From the NCBI GenBank assembly GCA_964019165.1, contig OZ025273.1, positions 7,169,397-7,233,396 of the forward strand: a stretch of DNA of 64,000 nt, in the 5' to 3' direction. Both the position numbers and the translations under genes were made by a program. Under the pieces are notes generated by a model. The model did not search any database. It had not been told where the DNA came from and saw nothing but the letters and a program-made list of their open reading frames with translations. The stretch comes from Mastigias papua. Taxonomy: Eukaryota; Cnidaria; Scyphozoa; Rhizostomeae; Mastigiidae. Each line of letters opens with the position of its first letter. The first letter of the stretch is position 1. Below are positions 36,243-46,005 of the stretch, piece by piece.

Positions 36243-39200
36243 CATTATACTATATTTGTTTATATATTTTGTATGTGTGTGCGTGTGTGCGTGTGTGCGT
36301 GTGTGCGTGTGTGTGTGCGTGCGTGCGTGCGTGCGTGCGTGTGTGTGTGTGTGTGTGTGTCTGTGTGTGTGTCTGTGTGTGTGTGTCTGTGTGTGTGTGT
36401 CTGTGTGTGTGTGTGTCTGTGTATGTGTGTGTGTGTGTCTGTCTGTGTATGTGTGTGAGGCAGTGTGAAAAACTTACATCCATTATCCGTGGTAAGTCAG
36501 CCTCGTAAAATAACGTCTGTGTTTTGTTGAAATTTTCAATTGCTCCAAGGTACTCGTTTTTCATTTTATCTGCATAATGGCCTTTGTCTTTTGAAATATT
36601 CTGAACCTGAAGAATAAAACCCAAATTAATTTTGCTAGAGTGAATCAGTATCAAATTTATGATAATTGGCCTACCAATCCCTACCTAGCAACTACTGACG
36701 TTCATGCTGTTGCATTTGATCGAGCAAAGTCCAGCTCAATCTATTCCTGTAACGCTGACGACCTCATAAGGCTAAACTATTCAATAATTTCAACGGGACA
36801 ATGTACACTATATACGTTTCATTAATGAAAGAGCAAATAAAGTTGCCATATGTTCTAAGGAAAACCTCCAGGGTGTCTCTTACAAACTGTCTCTCAAAAC
36901 CAAAAAAGTGGAATACCTTCAGGACTTGGGCTTTAGTTAGACTCATGCTCTCAAACGCTGTTTCATACTCTTTTGTTGCAGCATCAGATTCTTGACTTGC
37001 TTTGTCATAATCTCTTTTAGCCTATCGAAAAAATATTCGCCTGTTTTCAAAAATGGCACTACTATTTCTATCATTCAAAAAGCACTTGAAGCCAATACTT
37101 TTCTGCTTTGGGTGGCATGCCCACAAAAACCTACACTACTATAAATTGCAAGTCTCCAAAAATAACTGATGATGGAAATAAAGCAATATACATTAGTCTT
37201 TGTTCTGATAAATCAGATGAACGGTCTCAACGAAGCTAACGGTAATCTTCACACAAATAATATTCAAATAATAACAAAATAATATACAAATGACAATATG
37301 ATAATATGCAAGCTATCTCATACATTATTTGATGTATTGAGACGTAAACTAGAAATAATAATACAAGTTTTTTTTATAAGAAAAAAGTTTATAAGAAAAT
37401 GAGGCTCAAATGGCCAAAATCTTAAGAAAATCCTAAGAAAATCACAAGGCTCAAGTTCAAGAAAATGCTAAGAAAATCACAGTTTATCTTCTTTAGATGC
37501 CAGAAATTGATATTGGCTCATTTTTGCAAACTCTCGTTAAAAAAATCGAGATTAATGGAGGCCCAACATATACAGAGTAGCCTGTTTCAGCCATTTTATT
37601 CCTGCAAAAGTTAAGAAAATCTTAAGAAAATCCCAGCCTCAAATTCGTGAAAAGTTAAGAAAATTGAGCCTCAGGAAAAAAAGTGTTTTTCTTATAAAAA
37701 AAACGTGTAGAGCACTTACATTCATCATCGCCCTATTTATTGTATCCAAAGCTGACTTTTGTTCACTTAGCTCATGGATGTGCTAGAAAATCAACAACTC
37801 TGTGTTCAATCTTAAAAATCAATTTGAATAGAATAATTGTACTTCTTCATCTTAATATGGAAAACTCCACCAGAAATCGCATCAAAACTGTTACTTTGAA
37901 TTTAGAAATTTTGGAGAAAAAAGTTGTGAGTTAGATAGGGTCTGCTGGGGTAAGATGGGTAACCCGGGGTAAAGTGGGTAAGTGAATATTTGAATCATTA
38001 TTATTGACATATGGCCATGAAAGATCAAAGTGCCATTTTTTTTAACTTGGTACAATACCTCTCTAGAAGAAATCGCCTAAACTAGGTTTGGAAGAGAGAC
38101 AACAATCTACTAATTTGCAAAATGGTCATTTACCCACTTTACCCCGGGTTACTCATCTTACCCCTGAAGACCCTAAAACAATTGCTATTTCCAACTCTGT
38201 ATAAAATTAGAACCTGACAATACATACTTTTCGCCTATCCGATTTTGATTCATTAACAAGGTGGTGCATATCTTTGAAAACACTATCCTGTAAAGTCTCG
38301 GAGATTCGTTCGTGCTGGCCAGCATAATCATCTACTTCAGAAAGAATCTTCTTAAAAGCAAGCTGATACGTATACCTGGAATAAAAATGTAGCAAAACCA
38401 TAATCATGAAAGATAGTGATCCCAAATATAAAGCCCTCAATTAAAGCCTTTGCAAATACACGCCTTCAACTCCCTAGAAAGATGTGAGCCCATTCAAAAC
38501 AACTAAAACATATCACTGAAATGAAGCAAAAGAATAAAGAATTCCAACAGTCTAGAATGTGTTCCAGCTTTGAGCTCAAACTAGAAACCTCTATTACTAT
38601 AAGTTGTTTCTATCTTTCATGCAACTTGTTGCGACAGTTTACAAACAATCCAAATGAAGTCCACCATATACAAGCTCCCTAAACATCTCCAGTGTGAGCA
38701 AATGACCTACTCTTGAGCAACGATTTGAAAGTATGGCCCGACAGCTCAGTTGGTAGAGCACTTGACATACAAAGTCAGGGGCTGTGAGTTTGAATCCCAC
38801 TCGGGTTGGTTATTTTCTTGCACATTCACTTTCCATTTCTCCCAAATCCTGTTGCCTTTACAAAAATAACATATTCAACAAATAATTAATAAATACATAC
38901 ATATGTATTCTTTGGAAAATGCATAAATACAAAACAGATGAAAAATATCCCTTGCTATATGCACACATTTTGATTCTAAGATCTTTATCAGCAATAAACT
39001 CGTCATGATACAATGCCTGCACTTGAATTAATTACTTATACTATAATGGGGTGATAGTGGACACAGAGGTGGATTGGCAGGTTGGGTGCACTGGGCAAAC
39101 ACATGTTGGGCCCCTTGTGCTTTGGCCCCTTCAAATATGGTGTACAGTAGTTTATTAAGTGCAAGGAATTTGTTAAACTTTTTCAAAAAGGATGAAAGAG

Positions 39201-42200
39201 AGTAAATGAAAAATGCCTAGGCCCTTTACTCCAAGCCAGTTCACCCCTGATTATGTACAATACTCACCAAAAGTCCTTGGGAAACTTAGAAAAAACTGAC
39301 AAAAAACCGCTTTCCTCCACATATTGCCATAGTATGTTGTGCTTCAAACATGCACCCCCCTCCCCCCTAGAACAATGTAGGTTGGTTTGTTTGTGGGACA
39401 CTTGACATTGGCACGCATGCTCAAAGAGTTCCAGGACTTTTGGTGACTATTGCAGGTATTGCCTAATGTGGGAGGGTTGAAGCTATGGAGACAGGAGCAA
39501 TTGTTGCAAAGCCATTATTGCATTCAGGTATAACCATAAAAGTTATCACAAATTGGTACAGACAATGATAATTACACCACAAATAAAACTTACTGTAAAT
39601 CATCCTCCTCTTTCTTTTTAAATTGAAATTGCTTTACTAGTTTCCTAAACAATGAGAACAAATTACTAAATATTTCCATTACTTGACTTCAAGAGATCAA
39701 TAAAATCTGACAATGGAGATAAAAGTACATAGATGATGGCAGAAAACATTAATTTTGGAAAATAACTGGTAATGGCTGTTACACTAAATGTATTTAAAGC
39801 TGTAATCAACAAAGGAAAATAAACATTAAAATGTAACCGAGGTTATAATAAAGTATAAAATAACAAACATGTCTGTCACAAAGGTATTTAGTGTAATGAT
39901 AGAAACATTTGAGAGAAAAACTAATACTCTATATTATAACTATATCAACAAACCTAAGTATATTTCATTATATAGCTATCTATGAACGTAAAAATACCTA
40001 AGATCTTTAGCATAATCTTGCTCTATTTTGGCTCTTGCTTTCACAAAACTTGCACACTTTTCTAAAAAATCAATTCCATGCTGGGTGTGTTTGTCAACTT
40101 GGTCCCTTCTGTCCTAAACCAGATAAGATGGAAATTTGCCAGTTATGAATAGCAAACATCATTTATCTATCACAAAGCTGAAATTAGGGCACCATGCTAG
40201 GTTGGAAAATCTGCCAAGAGTTACAACTACACTTTTGTTAACAATGGCATGATCACTCATACCTTCCCATATACTTATCTTAATTCATGAAATGTTCCCA
40301 TGAGTTTAAATTTCAAGCATTTTTTATACATTCAATATTTGCACACCTGGACTTTGCATACATCTAATTTTCATGCACAAAATAGTAAGGGAAAACACAA
40401 GGCACTTCATATGCAACTCTATATAAGATATGATAAGCTGGTGATGACACATAAAATGTGAAAAGGAAATGTCTTCAAAAATTGAAAAATCATTTTACAA
40501 GCAGATAATCTTGTTTTTCTATGTTCGCAATTTCGCACAATCTAATTTCCATGCACCTCCTGAAAGGACATATTTTGTGCACATAAACTTTCACACAGCA
40601 AAATTTGATGTGTGCAAAACTTTCATGCATTAAGGTGGTCAAATGACATCAATTACAATGGGGTGAGTGGGGTGAGTGATCAAGTGGTTCAGCTAGCTTC
40701 CATTAGCTAGCTGAAGTTAGGTTTAGCTGTGTTAGGTCAGTAACTGGATGGGCAACTTTCCAGATAAACAACCAAAGCAACTCACTCTATCCTCTTTTGT
40801 AAAGGACATTAAACTAGGGGGCCCATGTCTGGATGCGGCATGCGCAGTAGGCCTAAACTAATTTGAAAACACTAGATATAACAGCTGCCTCAAAATAAAG
40901 TAAACAACAGCAACAGGACCTTAACAATCTTGTCATTGATGATCTTTCCTTACAACTTTTTTCTCTTCGGTTTGCTAAATCCTTTGTTGCAGCTTACAAC
41001 ATGTTACTTATGAAGGGTCACTGCTAGCAGTGCAATTGCCATTGGTCACATTTTGCAACCAACATATTGCTTCAGGCTGCAACTACACATATGCAAAATA
41101 TAGCATATTTTTCCAATCCAGGTACCATATAATCTTGTTCCCAACACAACAATGTTGCTAAAACCAGGCACTTTGACAATCCTAAATTGCTATGCAGACA
41201 TAGCAATATCAAACATCCCTTACTAACTGACATAAAGTGAATTTTGATATCATAGATCATTATCATTGTCATTTATTGTTTTGTGCAATATTTGTGTTTT
41301 GCCAATTAGGGCAGGATATGACAGGAAATGGCTACTTTCAGCAACTGACAATTGTGTATCATATGCTCTTCTACACCTAACAAATTCATATACTCTGCTG
41401 CACACTTACTCCACCTTTGCTTTGGCCATTCCAACAGCTGTTAGCTTCTAAGCCTCATCCCCTCAATACACAGACAGAGACAGACCTATATAAATCACCA
41501 AGGCCAACATTTGGGTGTTGTCTCATTTTCAGAGACATTGCTTACCAGATAGGCCATAATGAGATATAATTACAGTCACATTATTCAACTGCAATATGTG
41601 CTTGCTGGCTTATGTTATGTTATGTCTAAAGTGCATAACGATAGGGTGGTGGGATAAAAGTTGCAGTAGAAAGAAAATTTTCAACAATGCAACAAATCAA
41701 TATCAATCAACATGCTATATAGTAATATCACATATTCCAGTTAGAATTATATATACCACTCAATTGACACATGCAACTTCCATTTATAGTGCTGCATTAA
41801 GGTAAGATTACACTCATTAGTTGATGCCTGGAATGCTTTATATTCATTTGGGCTAAAAATGCTATCAAATCCTCCTTCAATAGCAAACTCCTATCATTGG
41901 TGACTTTCTATTTTCCAAAGATACTTTCCTCCCTCCTTAGAATTTATGTTGACATATTTTCCCTCAATCTAAATTTATTTTTTATCACTTCCAATCTCTA
42001 TTTTCAGATCCTTTAGAGTCAAAATTTTCTTGCTTAGTTACCCTTCTAATGTCTCTAGCTACCTTAAAGATGGACACAATGCTATGTATGTTCCTGCAAC
42101 AACCAGTCCATCCTCCAGCGCACTTGGTTCAGTTGGCGAGAATGCAAGGAAACATCTTTCTCACTTGAGAAGCATAGCGAGAGAAAAAATGAAAGTTTAA

Positions 42201-43697
42201 TTGGTGAATAAACCACTAGCTTTACATGCTCCTTTGGATCACCTCATAAATTTATCTGCACTGCAAAATTGATGTTTACTTTCACCTCCTCTCATTTATT
42301 ATTATGGTAAAACAATGCCTAACAATCAACAGGTTTCCGAAATCTAAATATAGGCTCTTGTGAAATTCAAGTGTATTCAGGCTCACCATTCTTCATGAAA
42401 AACTCAATGCATAAGAAGTTTTCTACAACACTGTTTAATCTGAGATACTAACAAGCCCCCTTAAAGCCTTTACTGCTATGAACAGCCATCATTAAAAGCA
42501 TTCGCTCTATTAAACAAAAATGCTAAAAGATGATAAATTGTTCACTTCATAGTGTGAGACATGGAAGAAAGGATGTCATTAAGAGAATTAGTAAAATGTA
42601 CCTACTACTTGTTAAGTTAAGCTGAGTGAAAAATTAGTTCTTCAAGGAATGATAGGATTAATTCAGATGGCAAAAATAAATAAATCCTGGGGCTTAATAG
42701 GGCTTTCAGTATATTGATTTGTCTTCCTATTTAGGTGATGCTAACAAAGTGCAATTAGAAAAGAGTAATCTTAGTTGTTTTTTGTGATATTAATACCACA
42801 ATATGTATGTTACTCATTGTTGCATAAAAGAATGGGTGCAGTCTGTGAAAATAGAGATCAGTTTACACAACACTAGCTGTGCATATCGTATTTTATGGGA
42901 AAGTGGCACTTGACTACTTTCAGTTTAGAAAACCTGATCAATCTCTGTGATTGCAAAATATTTTGCTCCTCTATAACAAAATCTCCCAGAAAGTCAGATG
43001 CAGTTATTCTAGCAATATTATGTATATATCACTGGAATACGAGTGAGGAAGTTAACTTAGGACATGCACCGAAATAGCTGGCTTGCCAACAATGACCAAT
43101 TATGAGTCTTCACAATTCCTGCTCACTTTAAAATAATGGAATCTTGAAGCTGCAATACGATTTTCTTTTCTAATCCGCAATACTCGATGGATGATTGTTC
43201 TGTAAAAGTGCATATGTGCTAAAGCGCTATTCATTAGAGAAGCTTACTCCTAAGTTGTTAAGCTTTACGTCAATATCAAGAAGCAAAAAGATAAGACTTC
43301 GTTATCTCGCAATTCCATACGACAAACTGTATTTCATAAATCTTCATTAGTAAAAACAACTATAGCACTAAAACCGCAGTTTAAGATACTGCTTAAATGA
43401 GCTGCATGAACAGAAGAGGTCATGATGTTCTGCATTAGTAGGTCAACTTTCCAAACATATCTGATAATTAGTAAGGAAATAATTGATTCAAGTATAACGC
43501 GACTCTAGAATATGTGTAAAAACTATGCCATCTCGGATTGCGATTATGCAATCCCTGTCTTGTACAACCGTATTCAGACCGATGCCACTGTGACCAATAA
43601 TGAAGGCCTATGCGACACACCAAGGATCTTGGCTAACAAACAATTTGACTGTCTTATAACTTGACATACATACCCACAGCTCTCTTCCCCAACTCAT
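31257..43697 (-). CDS. TOCA/CIP4-family F-BAR, HR1, SH3 protein, complete
   Basis: Thirteen exons, read from high to low coordinates, give exactly 530 residues: 43674-43697, 39998-40113, 51 bases at about 39599-39649, 38228-38375, 37720-37782, 36917-37021, 36478-36606, 35825-35974, 35418-35579, 34530-34657, 33825-33951, 32392-32644, 31257-31393. The first exon is only MSWGRELW, matching the conserved family start. Residues 1-262 are the F-BAR domain (HGIDFLEKCASFVKARAKIE; VDDYAGQHERISE), which bends membranes. A basic linker (RKKGGGLFTKSRKK) follows. About 335-401 is the HR1 coiled coil (RRKKFHKKIKELEDQVDQL), which binds Cdc42-GTP in the family. Residues 402-474 are Ser/Pro-rich with PPPP runs; 475-530 is an SH3 domain (VLYDF, SGW, GYVPTSYVE) that recruits N-WASP and dynamin in relatives. 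Length and order match vertebrate TOCA-1/CIP4 (about 545). Role: actin assembly at endocytic or protruding membrane. The first intron is about 3.6 kb and most introns carry small transposons. Confidence 0.93.
32748..32946. mobile_element. 183-bp palindromic MITE, copy 1, with 8-bp target duplication
   Basis: The element at 32756-32938 starts AGCATAGCCACCAAATGTTT and ends in the near reverse complement. Subterminal GTCAGGTCTGTTTTCTCCCA has an inverted partner near the right end. TACTACTT flanks both sides (32748-32755, 32939-32946). An 8-bp duplication suggests hAT mobilisation. It lies in a TOCA-family intron. Confidence 0.85.
33327..33770. repeat. AATAAGCCCCC-type repeat element with internal duplication
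   Basis: Pyrimidine-rich blocks (CAATAAAGCCTCCC, CCAATAAGTCCCCC, ATTAAGCCCCCTC) occur at both ends and close with GCCCCCGGGGGACTTAATAG. A segment TAAAGTGCTTGAAAGCAATAA is tandemly duplicated at about 33696-33741. It looks like a MITE family whose ends mimic AATAAGCCCC; a related GGGGCTTAATAGGG piece lies near 42690. Confidence 0.55.
33987..34185. mobile_element. 183-bp palindromic MITE, copy 2
   Basis: Same family, same length (33995-34177) and same orientation as the copy 1.2 kb away, with internal GCATGTGTGGTCAGAATCCT in common. Flanks are AATTGACA and AATCGACA, an 8-bp duplication with one later change. It lies in the next TOCA-family intron. Confidence 0.85.
35683..35695. repeat. Poly-G run of 13
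   Basis: Thirteen G bases in a TOCA-family intron. Length is prone to polymorphism and sequencing error. Confidence 0.9.
36170..36460. repeat. Compound microsatellite (TA)n then (GTGC/TGTG)n
   Basis: A pure TA tract at 36170-36241 is followed by GT/GC-rich dinucleotide repeats at 36266-36460, ending 18 bases before the donor side of TOCA exon 36478-36606. Long open frames across it in both directions are repeat artefacts. Alternating purine-pyrimidine DNA of this type can adopt Z-DNA or cruciform forms. Confidence 0.95.
37366..37706. repeat. Foldback element with repeated AAGAAAATC units, copy C
   Basis: The left end (GTTTTTTTTATAAGAAAAAA, then ATGAGGCTCAA) has a reverse-complement match at the right end (TTGAGCCTCAGG, then CTTATAAAAAAAACG). 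Inside, units like TAAGAAAATCCTAAGAAAATC recur. Its termini resemble those of copies A (10240) and B (58915). It ends just before a TOCA-family exon. Confidence 0.65.
37936..38175. mobile_element. 236-bp GGGTAAGATGGGTAA MITE with TA duplication
   Basis: TIRs of about 45 bp: the left begins GGGTCTGCTGGGGTAAGATG and includes CCCGGGGTAAAGTGGGTAA; the right end is its reverse complement with few changes. TA flanks both ends (37936-37937, 38174-38175), as in Tc1/mariner-type insertion. It ends about 50 bases from a TOCA-family exon. Confidence 0.8.
38735..38876 (+). mobile_element. tRNA-derived SINE-like element, copy 2
   Basis: The core 38735-38808 folds as a cloverleaf: GCCCGA pairs with TCGGGT, GCTC/GAGC forms the D arm, TTGAC/GTCAG the anticodon arm, and GAGTTTGAATCCC the T arm. 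The loop would give anticodon ACA, and the T stem has a mismatch, so a working tRNA is unlikely. The right flank (TTGCACATTCACTTTCC, then CAAATCCTGTTGCC) is the reverse complement of the left flank of the copy at 3410. Confidence 0.65.
39064..39249. mobile_element. Small TIR element, CAGAGGTGG...CACCCCTG
   Basis: Ends CAGAGGTGGATTGGC and GCCAGTTCACCCCTG are inverted repeats with three changes. Internal GGGCCCCTTGTGC and TAGGCCCTTTACT are typical of animal hAT-like MITEs. I see no clear target duplication. It lies in the TOCA-family first-intron block. Confidence 0.55.
39256..39458. mobile_element. TA-flanked MITE, CAATACTCACCAAAAGTCC termini
   Basis: The left end TACAATACTCACCAAAAGTC is matched in reverse complement at the right (GGACTTTTGGTGACTATTGC, then TA). 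It lies six bases after the preceding element. A related copy starts near 52530 in the Cys-loop receptor gene and is interrupted by other repeat sequence before its right end near 53020. Confidence 0.7.
40659..40790 (+). repeat. Possible tRNA-head SINE remnant
   Basis: GTGATCAAGTGGTTCAGC resembles a box A of Ser/Leu-type tRNA heads, and TAACTGGATGGGCAAC follows in the body. No clear box B. Weak call, inside a TOCA-family intron. Confidence 0.25.
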
Positions 43698-44186
43698 GTT
43701 TAACCAGCTTATAGCACCAAAACCGCTTCAGGTAATATCGGTTTTGTCCTAAGGATTTAGAGAGTTTCAAATCATAGGAGTTATTCCTATATGATTGATT
43801 GGCTTCCTCTTCTTATTTCCTCGACCCAGTCGTTCAGAGCGCCCCCGCAGTCAAAAGATGTTTGGGTTGTTGCAAACCCGGAGAGTTACTTGGGGGCAGA
43901 CTTCTTTGGACAAGGGTACCTTTGGAGCAAAATAGATAATACCTAAAGCAACATACTGTAGGATTACATAAAAGGAAACAACGGTTGTGCTTCATTGAAG
44001 TAGGCTCATGGTAGATATGCTTTTAATACAAACAGAGGCATGAGTTGCGAAGGCATGACGTGTAACAGAAAACATTTTGCCTCTTTGTCTATTAGTGGAT
44101 GCAAAGTAGATTTGAAGTAAAAAAGAAGAATATAGCAGCAAATCATGAGATCAGAAGGCTTAGGGAGTGGTCATAAGTATCTTCTA

Positions 44187-44484
44187 TAAGGGGGGCGGAC
44201 GATGCGTGGATGGGCCACGAAAAATTCAGCCATTCTTGTTTGGGCCTGCGAATAAATCAAGTACATTTTGTGAGGCTATTGAAGATTTAATAGAAAAACT
44301 TGCTTTTTAGATTAAAACATGCTGGTGGTTAGGTAAGTTTATGTTAGCGAAGCACTTTGAAAATTGTTTATAGGGACATGAAACATATCCTGGTTTTGCT
44401 ATTTATCCACAAGAAATTAAATAGTAATCCAGGGTGGGCCCTACATTATTTTGTTCATTTTTTGGAAAATCATCCGCCCCAGTA
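44187..44484. mobile_element. 294-bp TIR element with TA flanks
   Basis: The left end AGGGGGGCGGACGATG and the right end CATCCGCCCCAG are inverted matches, with TA outside each. Internal GGATGGGCC and GGTGGGCCC blocks are also roughly inverted. Non-coding; probably a mariner-class MITE. Confidence 0.5.
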
Positions 44485-45924
44485 TACACCTGACGCAAAG
44501 CCATTGAATTATGAAGCTGCGCGGAAGGTTTTATAGCTTAATGTACATACGCAGAGGACAGAACAAACAAGGTATAATCATCATAAGAAAATATCTTATT
44601 AGTTGTAGATCGCTTATGTGTGACTTCACGAATCAACAGCGACAATAGTACAAGTTCAGTTCATTGCTGCTGAAACAGGTCACCTTGCGCCAGCTCACTC
44701 TTTCAGGTTTACAGCGTAAGCTACATGGATTCCAGCCCGGATGAATTGGAGCCAGGAGGTATGAAGCATATCATCTACTATCTAACGCTTCGTCCACGAT
44801 TTGAACTCGGATTCCCTTTCATTTGCTTCTTGTATATTGGTAACATGGGATCTGTGTAATGAATCATCGTGGGTATAGAGGGGGTTCTAAAAGTTGAGGA
44901 AGGTCATATACATTAGAGCTTATTGAAATTGGAAGGTTGTTATCATGGGTTAACTCCTGCAATGATGATGTTTAGTCCTGAACAGACCCCTGCCGAGTGC
45001 CAGTGAAGGAATTTTCAAGCACAGAAATTCACAATGGGACCAAATTTATTTATCTGGCCTCTCATTGGTATTGAGAATGTCGGTTTATGTAGAAGTGGCT
45101 GGCTGTCTTTGTTTGTTGAACATGCAAATCCTGTTTGCTAACAAGGCTTATAGTGTATCCTTAAAGTGAATAGCCAGAGCGTGAAATCATAGAACAAGTG
45201 GGAAATTAGTCCGGTGATTGGCTATGAGGTCATTGAGACAGATTTCATATAGGAATTTCTCATATAAGCGTAGATTTTATAGTTATAAAGACCATTGGAG
45301 CTATCAGCTGGAGTAATCTCTAAAAGTCACCAGAGAAGGGAAATTGAGTAAGTATAGTGCGGCGATAAACTTCTTTTGAATAGTAGCTTCTTTCAAATAA
45401 AGATGACTTTTAAATGGTGTTGACAATATGGCTTGAAGAAGTCGCACTGTTTTGCATGCTTTTTATCATTCAGGCTCCTTGCTTGAGGAAGATAAATCTT
45501 CGTTCAATATTGCATGAAGGAGTCCTCCTCGAGAAAGGAACGTCAAGTAAAACTCTGCTTCCACACATCTGCTTCCATGTACCTTTACAAGGAAAATAAA
45601 CGCTCTTAGCTCTTCAGTTCTCTGAGATTGTTAATAAGTCCCTACTGTTTTCAACAGATATATTTCCAAGTTTTACTTTTACTTTGCATACTTTAATTTA
45701 GATCGGACAGTTAGTGATAGCAGTAATCATTACTGAAAAGGTTATCCTGTATAAATATCGTATATTATTTATTTATAAGTTGATGCTTCCAGACTGGACT
45801 TTGAGTCTATGAATCGACAAAGGCAAATATGTCTATACATTATAAACACAAGAATCCCTGAACAGACCTGATTCAACAAGTTTAAGCTCATTATTTTGAG
45901 CATAACTTATGTGTAGTGAAAGTT

Positions 45925-46005
45925 TTTCTTATGGATGAAAAAAGCTTTTCAGTATTCTTAAAAAATGTTCCCGCGTATTCGTGCTATAGTGAAGTTCTGT
46001 GGTAC
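45925..46005. repeat. Dispersed repeat, copy 1 (TTCGTGCTATAGTGAAGTT)
   Basis: AAGCTTTTCAGTATTCTTAA and ATGTTCCCGCGTATTCGTGC are matched at 52835-52900 by AAGCTTTCAGTATGCTAAAG and ATGTTCCCGCTTTTTCGTGC, same orientation. Family unknown. Confidence 0.6.

Noticed and set aside
36250..36654. Long open frames rich in Cys-Val or Thr-His on both strands
   Set aside because: They are translations of the GT/GC microsatellite and its edge; the true coding part is the TOCA exon 36478-36606.
38735..38808. A functional tRNA gene
   Set aside because: Cloverleaf folds, but the anticodon would be ACA, the T stem has a mismatch, and a diverged sister copy with shared non-tRNA flank exists, so it is a SINE-like element.
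44732..44766. First exon of the Cys-loop gene or another gene (MDSSPDELEPG)
   Set aside because: The Cys-loop gene already has a signal-peptide exon at 51273, and no downstream exon in matching phase was recognised.
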